Assembly (NCBI RefSeq): GCF_009908295.1
Contig: NZ_JAAALO010000002.1
Span: 62,001 to 126,000 of the forward strand
Direction: 5' to 3'
Origin: Micromonospora rubida
GTDB lineage: Bacteria; Actinomycetota; Actinomycetes; Mycobacteriales; Micromonosporaceae
DNA: 64,000 nucleotides
Below, in pieces: positions 31,116 through 39,327 of this stretch. The position numbers were made by a program, and so were the translations under genes. Under the pieces are notes generated by a model. It did no database searches. It was not told the DNA's origin and saw only the letters and a list, made by a program, of their open reading frames with translations. The stretch's first letter is position 1. Each line of letters starts with the position of its first letter.

Positions 31116-32197
31116 GTCGCCCGCCTCGCCCGCATCAGCGAGTAGATCGAACCGCCGCCGATGTAGAACCAGGCGGTGCCGCTCGCGCCTGCACCGCGGA
31201 AGTGCTGCCAGACGTAGGTGTACGACTGCCCGGCGGTGAGGCCGGTGATCCGAGCGGAGTAGCGCAGCCGGGTGGCCTGCGTGTCGCCGGTGGGCAGCAT
31301 CGCCACCGACGAGTTCGGGACCAGGCCGCCGCCGTTGTTGTCCTTCAGGCACCAGTACGTGCCGAAGGTCCCGGTGCCGGCGGCGACGCCGGTCGACGCG
31401 GCCATGCCCTCCAGTTCAATCCACACCCGCCCCGTGTCGGGGGCGGTGAACGTCAGCGCCAGCGCCGCGTCGATGTCCGCGCGGCCGTTCGCGGTGTTGG
31501 AGCGGACCGTGTACGTCTGTCCCTGCCCGTACCACAGCTCGCTGAGGACGGCGTCGCTCTGCACCGGCCGCCAACCGGCGGCGTACACCTCCAGATCACC
31601 GCCGAGGTCACCGCGCTCGACGACCAGGCCGTCGTACGTGGTCAGCCCGTTCCGCTCGGCGGCGCTGCCCACCGGCACGATCCCGCCGGCGGCGACCGTC
31701 CAGAGCCGCGATGGCGTGAACGACGGAACGCCGGAGCCGACCTTCGGCACGTCGACCACGCCGATCAGCAACGACCGGGCCGGCGTCGCCGGAGCTGACG
31801 GGGACGCCGCCGCAGTGCCGGCCAGGTACAGCACGCGACCACGGCGCTGCCCGGAGGCGTCCTCGTCGGTGTCGTCGACCTGGACGTAGAGGATGTCCCG
31901 GCGGGCGTACGTGCCGTCGGCCGCCGTCATGCTGCCGGTGTCGGTGCCGTCCGACGCCGCCAGGTACGGGGCCTGCACCCCGGTGGCGTTGGCGTTGATC
32001 ACGCCGGACCATGGGCCCACCGACCACGTCGTCGCGTCTACGGACACGGCCGGAGCACCGCCCGGCCGGAACCCGCTGCGGGTGCGCAGCGCGCCAGCGC
32101 CGGCCATCATCAGCGCCGCGAACGCCTGCCGCCCCTGCCGGGCGGTGAACGCCGGCACGCCGCCTGAGGCGTTCATCGGATACGCCGTCACAGCCAT
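31112..32197 (-). CDS. Minor tail protein
   Basis: 361 residues. The N-terminal half has repetitive structural features (DATTWSVGPWSGVINANATG, RRDILYVQVDDTDED), the C-terminal half is a carbohydrate-binding-like beta sandwich (TLTFTAPDTGRVWIELEGM-like region and YVWQHFRGAG). It lies between the distal tail and Gp37-like genes, as expected of a tail tip component. Confidence 0.7.
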   Translation of the reverse strand: MAVTAYPMNASGGVPAFTARQGRQAFAALMMAGAGALRTRSGFRPGGAPAVSVDATTWSVGPWSGVINANATGVQAPYLAASDGTDTGSMTAADGTYARRDILYVQVDDTDEDASGQRRGRVLYLAGTAAASPSAPATPARSLLIGVVDVPKVGSGVPSFTPSRLWTVAAGGIVPVGSAAERNGLTTYDGLVVERGDLGGDLEVYAAGWRPVQSDAVLSELWYGQGQTYTVRSNTANGRADIDAALALTFTAPDTGRVWIELEGMAASTGVAAGTGTFGTYWCLKDNNGGGLVPNSSVAMLPTGDTQATRLRYSARITGLTAGQSYTYVWQHFRGAGASGTAWFYIGGGSIYSLMRARRAT

Positions 32198-32207
32198 GTT
32201 CGTCCCC

Positions 32208-33047
32208 TCACCACGCTGACCGCCAGGCCACCGACAAGGCGGCGTCTGGGTTGTGCACGCTCGCGTTGAACGCGATCTCGGTTGTGCCGGGAGGCAGCTC
32301 GAACCACTCCCGCGACGTCATCTGGCCGCTGCGGCTGACCTGCCCGTTGATCAGGCTGGTCCGCCGGTCGGTCTCCACGTCCAACCACTGCCCGGCCGTC
32401 AGTGTCAGGTCCCACGCCAGGGTCTGACCCGTGTCGACCAGAGTCACCCGGGGCCCCTCCACCGGCCCGTAGATCACCAGCCGTGGCCGGGTCGGGGCCC
32501 GGCCCTCGTTGGACGCCTGGATGCGTCCGGACGTCACCACCGCCGGCCACGTCTCCGGCCACGCCACGGGCCACACCAGACCACCGGACGACGACGGCAG
32601 CAGCGTCGACGCCACCTGCTCCGCCCCGTAGATCCGGGGATCGAGAGCGGCGAACGCGCACCGGGTGTACGCCATGCCCAGCCCGATCAGCGACGGGTCC
32701 GGCTCGACCACCCGGGGCCGGCCGAACATCACATACTCGACGCCACCCAGACACCACCGCAGCTCGATGTCGGTGTGGCTCGGCGCGAACGCGGCGGCCA
32801 AGGCCTGCTGCGCCGTCATCCAACCCGCCACCGACCGGTCGCCGGCCTGCACCAGCACCGGGACCGGCACCACCACTTCGTCGCGCCACTCCGCCCCCGA
32901 CCACGACCCGTGATCCCACGACCGACGGTCGGACTGGTCCACCCGGGCCGCCTGCGCCCACGGATTGAAGCCGGCCTGCACGCTGTACGGAGTGCCCGGC
33001 CCCATCACCAGATCCCGCACCTGCACCTGACCCTCGGACAGCGCCAT
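32208..33047 (-). CDS. Distal tail protein-like (Dit) component
   Basis: 279 residues, beta-rich, with LAAAFAPSHTDIELRWCLGGVEYVMFGRPR and a C-terminal half ending SREWFELPPGTTEIAF, typical of siphophage distal tail proteins of the phage_tail/Dit group. It follows the tape measure gene, overlapping by TGATG, which is the canonical position. Confidence 0.78.
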   Translation of the reverse strand: MALSEGQVQVRDLVMGPGTPYSVQAGFNPWAQAARVDQSDRRSWDHGSWSGAEWRDEVVVPVPVLVQAGDRSVAGWMTAQQALAAAFAPSHTDIELRWCLGGVEYVMFGRPRVVEPDPSLIGLGMAYTRCAFAALDPRIYGAEQVASTLLPSSSGGLVWPVAWPETWPAVVTSGRIQASNEGRAPTRPRLVIYGPVEGPRVTLVDTGQTLAWDLTLTAGQWLDVETDRRTSLINGQVSRSGQMTSREWFELPPGTTEIAFNASVHNPDAALSVAWRSAW

Positions 33048-35152
33048 CACCGCACCCCGTACATGGCCAGGTCCTGCCGCACCTGCTGCAACGAGAACCG
33101 GTCGCTGTACGCGCGGAGGTTGAGGTTCTCGATGACCGTCCCGCCCCCGCTGCCTCCTCCTGCGGTGGCCGGCACCACCTGCTGCCCGTACCACCTGGCT
33201 GCCCGGGACAGGATGTCCAGGGACCGATCAGGGTCGCCGTACCGGGGGATGAACGCCTCGCCTCCGGTCGCCGGCTCCGCCCACGCGTACCGGGCCGGAG
33301 ACACTGGGGCGGCGATCTGCGCCTCCCGCAGCACGCCCCACTGGGCGTGCTCCGTGATTCCACCCCACCGCCGGCCACCCAGGTCCCCGATCGGCACGTT
33401 CCGGCCCTCCGACCGGGTGATGGTCTGGTTGTGCTGGGTGGTGATCACGACCTTCTTCGACTTGATCTTCGCCAGCAGGTCCCGCACGTCCGCGAGGTTC
33501 TTCTCGGCCGCGATCGTGTCCGCGGTGACCTTCGTCGTGACCTGCCCGGGGATCGCCTCGTACTTGCCGATCAGCTTGTCGATCTCGGACTGCTCGTAGC
33601 CGAGAGCCTTCAACTTCTCGCGGATCGCGCCGATCTCCGACTGGTACTTGCCGTTGACGACGTCGGTCGCCTCACCCTGCTCCAGCCGCGCGTCCCGCAA
33701 CGCCTTGATCTTGTCGATTTGGTCGAGCACCGCAGTACGGTTCTCCCGACCCGCAGCCGTGTTCTCGTCGAGGGTTCGCTTGCCGTCGCGCAGCTCGGCG
33801 TTGAGTTCCTTGACGCCGTCCTTGTAGGCGATGACCGCGCGGTCGTAGCCCATCGCCCCGCCGAACAGCTCGTCGAAGGCGGTCTTCAGCTCGCGGGCCG
33901 CGTCCACCCCGCTCTGCGCGTCCTCGCCGGTCGCGCGCAGCCGGGTGCCCAGTTCGCCGATCACACCGGACAGGTCGGTCGACGAAGAGGCCGCCCCATC
34001 CTGGGCGGTGGCGAGCGCCCAAAATCGGGCTACGTCACCCGTCATCAACGCGCCGACCAGCTCCGCCACCTTGTACAACTTGGCCATGCCATCGACCAGG
34101 GAAAACGCGGCCCAAACGCCGGCTTTCATGACGCCGAACAGCACGTCCAGTGCGCGGGCACCCTCGTCGGCCATCGGGGCCAGGTCGGACAGGCCGTCAC
34201 CGATGGCCTGCCCGAGGTCCCGGGCCCCGCCAGCGATCGAGTCGATGACCGGGCCGGCCGCGTCGAGCGCGTCGATCACCCCGGGCAGAGCGTTCTCTCC
34301 TGCGTCGAGCAGCCCATCCAGCAGCGGCTCCACCAGCTTCGACGCGGAGCTGAACGCCCGATTGAACTGGGGCTCCAACCGCTCCACTCGGTCGCCGATG
34401 GCGTCGATCGCGCTGAGGGTTTCCGGGATGAACGCTGACGACGCCCGACCCAGCACCTCTGACAGGTCCTGCCCCAGCTCCATGCCGGCAGCCTTGACCG
34501 CCGGGTCCTTTGCCGCCAGCTTGATGCCGCCGACCACGCCGCCGATACCGACACCGCCGATGATCGCGCCACCCACGGCGGTACCGACCAGCGTCGCCAG
34601 CCCGGCCACGATAGGGGCACCGATCGCCAGCACCGCCGGGTTCATTCCGGCCATCGGCGCCCGAGCCAGCAGCGGGCCCAGCCGGGCCGCGAACGACAGG
34701 GACACCTGGCTGGCCAGCTCGGCACCCATGTCCGAGGCCGCGCCATCGTCGTCCTTGACGTCGATGAGCTTGCGTAGGTCGACCTGCGACCGCTGCTTCA
34801 CCCGGGCGGCGGCCAGCTTCTCGGCCAGGTCCGCCCGCTCCGCCTCATCCGACGCGGCAGCGATAGCCCTGGCCAGTTCGCGGATCGTGTCCGTCGTCTC
34901 GTCGATCTGCCGGTCCAGGCGTGCCGCGTCGGCCCGGAGCCGGTCCAAATCCTTCCCGGTGTCCTTCGCCGCGTCACCGAGATCCTCGGTCGACTCCTTG
35001 GCCCGATCGGTGCTGGTGGTGGTGTCCTTCGCCGACTCGGCGACGTCGTCGAGGGCGTCGTCCAGCTTGTCGGCTGCGTCCGCCGCCCGGCCCATCCCGC
35101 GAACGAACGGCTGTTCGGCGACGTCGAGTCCGACCTTGACGGTGCGGGTCAC
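33047..35152 (-). CDS. Tail tape measure protein
   Basis: 701 residues. Coiled-coil stretches (VAESAKDTTTSTDRAKESTEDL, then LDRQIDETTDTIRELARAIAAA) are followed by a long Gly/Ala-rich hydrophobic region (PIVAGLATLVGTAVGGAIIGGVGIGG) and more helix, as in tape measure proteins. The length, about 1.5 Å per residue, predicts a tail near 100 nm. The GTG at 35152 has AGGAGGTGACC upstream and lies just before the stop of the T frame. Confidence 0.92.
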   Translation of the reverse strand: MTRTVKVGLDVAEQPFVRGMGRAADAADKLDDALDDVAESAKDTTTSTDRAKESTEDLGDAAKDTGKDLDRLRADAARLDRQIDETTDTIRELARAIAAASDEAERADLAEKLAAARVKQRSQVDLRKLIDVKDDDGAASDMGAELASQVSLSFAARLGPLLARAPMAGMNPAVLAIGAPIVAGLATLVGTAVGGAIIGGVGIGGVVGGIKLAAKDPAVKAAGMELGQDLSEVLGRASSAFIPETLSAIDAIGDRVERLEPQFNRAFSSASKLVEPLLDGLLDAGENALPGVIDALDAAGPVIDSIAGGARDLGQAIGDGLSDLAPMADEGARALDVLFGVMKAGVWAAFSLVDGMAKLYKVAELVGALMTGDVARFWALATAQDGAASSSTDLSGVIGELGTRLRATGEDAQSGVDAARELKTAFDELFGGAMGYDRAVIAYKDGVKELNAELRDGKRTLDENTAAGRENRTAVLDQIDKIKALRDARLEQGEATDVVNGKYQSEIGAIREKLKALGYEQSEIDKLIGKYEAIPGQVTTKVTADTIAAEKNLADVRDLLAKIKSKKVVITTQHNQTITRSEGRNVPIGDLGGRRWGGITEHAQWGVLREAQIAAPVSPARYAWAEPATGGEAFIPRYGDPDRSLDILSRAARWYGQQVVPATAGGGSGGGTVIENLNLRAYSDRFSLQQVRQDLAMYGVR

Positions 35153-35155
35153 CGG

Positions 35156-35563
35156 TCACCTCCTCGGCACGAGCTGGACGGCGTGCAGGATCGCCCCTGG
35201 GTGCTGCGGGTTCTGCGCGTTGGTCTGCTGCTCGGAGCGCTCCAGGGCGGCGCAGCAGTGGCACTGCACCGGCGTGCCCGGGGCGGGCAGGTAGACGGCT
35301 GTGGCCAGCGGGTTGTTGTAGTCGTGCTCCGGCCGGGTCGTCTCCTCGAGCAGGTGCCCGCAGCGGCGACACAGGGCCGCCTCGTACTCGTCGAGAGCGA
35401 CGAGCAGGGCCACCTGCTGGTCGTTCCACTCCGACTCCGGCGTCGACCGCACCAGCCGGCCGCCCTCGTCGTGCTCGTAGACGGTGGTCGGCTCCCATCC
35501 CTCCAGCCGGCGGGGCGCTACTCCGAGGGTTCGGGCGAGCCGGATCCGCTGCCGGAACCCGGG
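35156..35563 (-). CDS. Tail assembly chaperone T extension (made by -1 frameshift)
   Basis: This frame has no convincing start of its own. It begins where the upstream chaperone gene ends and continues from the slippery site as FRQRIRLARTLG and on, giving a predicted GT fusion of about 313 residues. The extension includes EYEAALCRRCGHLLEE and a later CHCC, a possible zinc site. Tail chaperones G and GT hold the tape measure before tail tube assembly; the order G, GT, tape measure is classical. Confidence 0.78.
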   Translation of the reverse strand, partial: PGFRQRIRLARTLGVAPRRLEGWEPTTVYEHDEGGRLVRSTPESEWNDQQVALLVALDEYEAALCRRCGHLLEETTRPEHDYNNPLATAVYLPAPGTPVQCHCCAALERSEQQTNAQNPQHPGAILHAVQLVPRR

Positions 35564-36096
35564 CTCGTCAGCAATCCGGCGACGGAGAAAGGGATGTCGA
35601 TCTCCGCGACGTTGAGGTTCCAGCAGGCCCGCCACAGCCGCCGCCACTGCTGCTCCGACAGCAGCTCACCGTCGGGGTCGAGCAACGCCTCCCACGTCTC
35701 GTCGGCCAGCGTCGGGGCGACCGTGGATGCCCGCACCAGGGCGGGCAGGAACGTCGACCGGTTGGCGCCCAGCGACTCATCTTCGGGGTGTACCTTGCCG
35801 CCGGTCTTGCGGGGCGGGTGCGCGTCGGCGAGGTCGTTCCACACCTTGCGGCGCAGGGCACGGATCCGGAACTCGACGGTGCTGGCCTCGATCTCCGACC
35901 TCAGCGCCTCCATGCGGGCGGCCACCTCGCCGGTGCCGCTGCCGCCGATACGCGGGTCGGCGGCGTTCTTCACCGCCGCGGCGGTGAGGTCCTGGCCGAG
36001 GCGCTTCCACTCGGCGACCAGGTCGGCTCGGGTGCACACCGGCACCCGGTCCTCCGGCAGCCGCGCCCCGGTGAGGATCGCGTCGACGTCGCTCAC
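35518..36096 (-). CDS. Tail assembly chaperone G
   Basis: 192 residues, largely helical, ending in a Gly/Ser run (SPGSGSGSGSPEPSE). It sits between the tail tube and tape measure genes. Start GTG at 36096 overlaps the upstream stop (GTGA). Near its end the codons AGC CCG GGT contain a slippery heptamer that would send part of the ribosomes into the T frame. Confidence 0.8.
   Translation of the reverse strand: MSDVDAILTGARLPEDRVPVCTRADLVAEWKRLGQDLTAAAVKNAADPRIGGSGTGEVAARMEALRSEIEASTVEFRIRALRRKVWNDLADAHPPRKTGGKVHPEDESLGANRSTFLPALVRASTVAPTLADETWEALLDPDGELLSEQQWRRLWRACWNLNVAEIDIPFSVAGLLTSPGSGSGSGSPEPSE
35557..35563 (-). promoter_or_regulatory. Candidate -1 ribosomal slippery site C_CCG_GGT
   Basis: In the G frame the codons read AGC CCG GGT, so the heptamer CCCGGGT fits X XXY YYZ with X=C, Y=G. 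A one-base backward slip gives CCC GGG TTC and enters the open T frame. It lies 13 codons before the G stop. Confidence 0.6.
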
Positions 36097-36602
36097 GCCG
36101 CCGCCACCGCGTCGATGACCACGTCGCCGACGACGAACAGCCGCTGGGTGACGGTGTGCACGCTGTTCGCGCCGTTCCACTGCTTCAGCGGCTCGCCGGC
36201 CTTGATTGGCCACACGTCCACGATGTCGCCGGCCGCGTACGTCTGCCCGCGCGGCACCCCGTACCGGGTGACGATGTACCCGGTCGTGCCCTCTTCGAGG
36301 GTCAGGTACGCCTCGTTGTTCGTCGGGTCGTCCGGGTTGTGCACGTAGGTGACGCTGAGGCTCTTGGTCTTCCGGCCGGGCTGCTCGAACGTCTGCGTGG
36401 TGGCGATCCGCTCGTCGGTGACGGTGGCCTGCTCACCGGACGGGTTGAAGCCGTCGCCGGTGACGTACCCGGCCAGCTCCTGCGACCCGGCGGCGAGCAG
36501 TTCCGTGGCCGCCTTCGGGGCGGTACGGGTCGTGATGGTCGGCACGAAGTCGATGCGGAGGGTGCCGTCGGACGGCACCGAGGTGGGCAGCGGGGACGTC
36601 AT
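36093..36602 (-). CDS. Major tail protein (tail tube)
   Basis: 169 residues, starting MTSPLPTSVPSDGTLRIDFV. It has a beta-barrel pattern (KTKSLSVTYVHNPDDPTNNEAYLTL, TTGYIVTRYG, AAGDIVDVWPIKAGEP) typical of siphophage tail tube subunits. It lies directly before the G/GT chaperones and overlaps both neighbours. Confidence 0.85.
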   Translation of the reverse strand: MTSPLPTSVPSDGTLRIDFVPTITTRTAPKAATELLAAGSQELAGYVTGDGFNPSGEQATVTDERIATTQTFEQPGRKTKSLSVTYVHNPDDPTNNEAYLTLEEGTTGYIVTRYGVPRGQTYAAGDIVDVWPIKAGEPLKQWNGANSVHTVTQRLFVVGDVVIDAVAAA

Positions 36603-36862
36603 CGGGTCTCCTCCTTGCTCGCGCTCTTGCTCTTGGTGGTGGCACTGGTCGACGGAGCCGGCTCCGTCTCGCCCCTCGGGTCCGGCTCACTGGCCGCGGG
36701 GGCGGTGGTCGTGGCCGGCAGCGCACGGCCCAGCCGGTCCGCCGCGTCGCCGTCGGTCACCAGCTCGACGCCGCCACGCTCGACGAGCTGGGCGGCCCGG
36801 CGGGCGCCAACGCTGTACTCGGTGTCCGTGCTCTTGTCGCGGATACGCACCAGGTCCGGCAC
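36599..36862 (-). CDS. Small head-tail module protein
   Basis: 87 residues: a short folded start (VRIRDKSTDTEYSVGARRAAQLVERGGVELV) and a disordered Ser/Thr/Pro/Lys tail. Proteins with this pattern occur before tail tube genes in actinophages; function not known. ATGA overlap with the tail tube gene. Confidence 0.65.
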   Translation of the reverse strand: MPDLVRIRDKSTDTEYSVGARRAAQLVERGGVELVTDGDAADRLGRALPATTTAPAASEPDPRGETEPAPSTSATTKSKSASKEETR

Positions 36863-36887
36863 GACTCCTCCTCAGGTGTGGCGCCGG

Positions 36888-37295
36888 TCAGCCCGGCAGG
36901 GATTCCAGTCGGTACACGTCCACCTGGTCGACGACGCGACGGCCGGTGGACTCGTCAGGGCGGGCAGGGAGCCCGTCGTCGTGCCGGATCGGGTACGGCT
37001 TCCGGCCGGTCATGGTCGGCCCCACGTCCAGCAGCGCGGCCCGCACCCGGCTTGCGACCACCCGCGCGGCCGTGTCGTTCGCGCCGACGCTGTGCACCGT
37101 CGCCGTGGCCACGCCGCGGCTGGACCGGCCGTCGATGGTCGGCCCCAGGTCGTAGCGGACGGACACCCACGCCACCACGTACGGCAGGGCCGTCGCCGCC
37201 GTCGGGGTGTTGCCGTCGGCGTCGGGGAACACCCGCAGCCCGGACACGTCGCGCAGCAGGGACAGGAACGCCACGGCGTGCGGGTCGTCGCTCAC
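36888..37295 (-). CDS. Tail terminator/tail completion protein
   Basis: 135 residues, alpha/beta, with YVVAWVSVRYDLGPTIDG and TATVHSVGANDTAARVVASRVRAALLD, the usual pattern of siphophage tail terminator proteins. GTG at 37295 has GAGGTCAAG close upstream and overlaps the stop of a 27-residue gene (GTGA). Confidence 0.7.
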   Translation of the reverse strand: MSDDPHAVAFLSLLRDVSGLRVFPDADGNTPTAATALPYVVAWVSVRYDLGPTIDGRSSRGVATATVHSVGANDTAARVVASRVRAALLDVGPTMTGRKPYPIRHDDGLPARPDESTGRRVVDQVDVYRLESLPG

Positions 37296-37375
37296 CTTGA
37301 CCTCACCGCGATGACGACCCGCTTGGAACGGAGCCGCGCGATCAAAGCACGGATTCGGGCGAGGTCGCTGCTCAC
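37292..37375 (-). CDS. 27-residue microprotein between connector genes
   Basis: Starts MSSDLARIRALIARLRSKR, a basic amphipathic helix. Its GTG overlaps the upstream stop (GTGA) and its TGA overlaps the downstream GTG in the same way. The exact fit between two structural genes argues for translation. Function unknown; it may assist translation of, or bind, the head-tail interface. Confidence 0.5.
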   Translation of the reverse strand: MSSDLARIRALIARLRSKRVVIAVRSR

Positions 37376-37767
37376 AACGCCTCCAGGGCGTCCGCCGCGG
37401 CCCGCTCCAGCCCGGCCACGAAGTCGGGCGACCAGCGGTCCAGCGCCGGCCCCAGATGCGCGAGCGGCGCGTTGTTGGGCGTGCCGTACTCCAAGATGTT
37501 GCCCAGCGCGCCCTGCCTGCGGTCCTTGTCCGGGCCGATCTCCGCGCTGACCCCATCGCCCACACCGCGGTCCGTGGTGTCGTAGGTGATGGCGCGCGGA
37601 TAGTCGGGCGCGTGGGCAATGCCGCCAGCGGACTGCTGCGCGGCCTTCTTGATCCCGAAAGCGGTGAACCGCACCGCCTTGAGGATGTTGTCGTGGGCGC
37701 CCTCGGGCACCTCTCGCAGCTCCGCAACCAGGTCGTTGAGCTGCGAAGACTCGGTGTCGATACGCAT
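37372..37767 (-). CDS. HK97 gp10-like head-tail protein
   Basis: 131 residues. The pattern ILKAVRFTAFGIKKAAQQSAGGIAHAPDYPRAITYD followed by LGNILEYGTPNNAPLAHLGPALDRWSPDFVAGLERA matches the HK97 gp10 family (FEYGT...P.pfl.PA). These proteins act at the head-tail joint. It overlaps the upstream stop (TGATG). Confidence 0.8.
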   Translation of the reverse strand: MRIDTESSQLNDLVAELREVPEGAHDNILKAVRFTAFGIKKAAQQSAGGIAHAPDYPRAITYDTTDRGVGDGVSAEIGPDKDRRQGALGNILEYGTPNNAPLAHLGPALDRWSPDFVAGLERAAADALEAL

Positions 37768-38162
37768 CAGCTCGTCGCCTCCTCGATCCCGACCCGCCGC
37801 GACGTCGCGTGGCTCTTGGCGAACTCGGCCCGCACCACGAACCGGCGACCGACCAGGTCGGGGTCGTGCTGGCAGGCCGTGAGCCTGACCCGGTGGCCGG
37901 CCCGCACGCCCGCGGAGGCGAGCACGGGCAGCTGGAGCACCCTGGTCAGCATCAGCACGTCCGCCTCGCCGGCCCGCTGGTCCGACGCCGACGGTGCCGC
38001 CTGCTGCACCCGGCACCGGCCGGCGTACACCTGCTCGACGGTGTCCACGACCTCGCCCGTCTCCAGGTCCGTCGTCGACCCCGTCACCGCCTCGATGACG
38101 CACTCGTCCACCATCAGCGCCTCGGCCGCCGCCCGCCCGCGGGCCAGCACCACCTCGAGCAT
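37767..38162 (-). CDS. Head closure protein (DUF6093-like)
   Basis: 131 residues: CVIEAVTGSTTDLETGEVVDTVEQVYAGRCRVQ near the N-terminus and LQLPVLASAGVRAGHRVRLTACQHDPDLVGRRFVVRA, the usual plan of actinophage head-closure proteins. It lies in the expected place between head genes and gp10-like. Confidence 0.78.
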   Translation of the reverse strand: MLEVVLARGRAAAEALMVDECVIEAVTGSTTDLETGEVVDTVEQVYAGRCRVQQAAPSASDQRAGEADVLMLTRVLQLPVLASAGVRAGHRVRLTACQHDPDLVGRRFVVRAEFAKSHATSRRVGIEEATS

Positions 38163-38171
38163 CGAGACCCC

Positions 38172-39311
38172 CTACGGTCGGACCACCACGCCGCTACTCG
38201 GCCGCACCACCACACCCGGCCCGGGCTGGGCCACCATGCCGATGTACGGCCGATGCACCTGCCGACCAGGCACCGATGTGCTCGGCGCACCCAGCGCCAC
38301 CGGCACGCTGATCCCGTCCGGAGCGGACTCCCCGGCCCAGGTCGCCGCTGGCTCGCCCAGCGCGACGGGCACGGCCAGACCGGCCGGCCCGACGCCCGCC
38401 GACCAGCCGGCCCCAGGGGAACCGACCGCGACCGGCGCCGACAGCCCACCCGGGGCAGTCTCGCCCGCCCATGCCGCTGACGGGCCGCCCACCGCTACGG
38501 GCACCGAGACGCCCGCCGGGGCGGTGTCGGCCGTCCACGACGCGTTCGGGCCGCCCAGCGCCACGCTCACGGCGAGGCCGTCCGGGGCGCTGACCGCCGA
38601 CCAGGCTGCCGACGGGTCGCCGACCGCCACCGGGACGGCGATGCCGTCCGGGGCTGTCACCGCATCCGACGACGCCGCGGCCAGCTCGACCAGCACGGCG
38701 GCCATCGAGCCGGTCACGTCCGAGGTGACCTGCTCCCCGCCGTACGAGCCGGCAGAGCCAACCACCCGGTACGCGGCACCGGCCCGCACGTTCGCGGCCG
38801 ACGTCGCCCGGCTGGTGGCCAGGTCCACCACCTCGAGGTAGGCGACCGCCGGCGACAGGCCAGTCGGGATCGTGCCCGACGCCACGCGGCAATGCGCGCC
38901 CACCAGCAGCGCCGACCCGGCACCGACCCCGGTCAGGGTCGGCAGGGTCACCGCCGTGCCCGACGCGGTCGCCGCAGCCGCCTGAACGACACCGGACGCG
39001 CCCCGCCACGCGGTGCACACCCACGCGCCCGTCATGCTGCCGGAGTTGGTCAGCGTCGGCGCCGCATCGCCGGCCTGGAGTACCCGCGACCAGGCGTACA
39101 GCCGGGACGCCGCGTCCTCCGTCACCGGCCACGTGCCCGGCAGCGCCGTCCACCCGGCGGGCGTGGCCATCGTCAGGGAGCTACCCGAGACGTGCCCCAC
39201 CAGGACCGCCACGTCACCGGGCACCCACCCGGAAGGCAGGGTCGTGGCGAACGAGGTACTGGTCGCCGCCCCTGACGACCCGGACGAGACCGCGACGTAC
39301 GAGACAGCCAC
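38172..39311 (-). CDS. Repeat-bearing phage structural protein
   Basis: 379 residues. The first ~215 are a beta-sandwich-like domain rich in Ala, Ser and Thr (VPGDVAVLVGHVSGSSLTM, WVCTAWRGASGVVQ), as in phage surface or adhesin domains. Residues 220-346 form six 22-residue repeats, and the C-terminus has a small VVVRP doublet. It is inserted among head-tail connector genes. It may decorate the head or neck; no enzymatic motif is seen. Confidence 0.7.
   Translation of the reverse strand: MAVSYVAVSSGSSGAATSTSFATTLPSGWVPGDVAVLVGHVSGSSLTMATPAGWTALPGTWPVTEDAASRLYAWSRVLQAGDAAPTLTNSGSMTGAWVCTAWRGASGVVQAAAATASGTAVTLPTLTGVGAGSALLVGAHCRVASGTIPTGLSPAVAYLEVVDLATSRATSAANVRAGAAYRVVGSAGSYGGEQVTSDVTGSMAAVLVELAAASSDAVTAPDGIAVPVAVGDPSAAWSAVSAPDGLAVSVALGGPNASWTADTAPAGVSVPVAVGGPSAAWAGETAPGGLSAPVAVGSPGAGWSAGVGPAGLAVPVALGEPAATWAGESAPDGISVPVALGAPSTSVPGRQVHRPYIGMVAQPGPGVVVRPSSGVVVRP
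38274..38654 (-). repeat. Six tandem 22-residue (66-bp) coding repeats
   Basis: The consensus is APDGLAVPVALGGPSAAWAxxx. Five full copies and one partial copy lie in tandem. Pro, Gly and Trp positions are fixed while charged residues vary. The DNA copies have diverged, so the array is old and probably under selection for structure. Confidence 0.75.
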
Positions 39312-39327
39312 GACGGACCTCCCGGCC

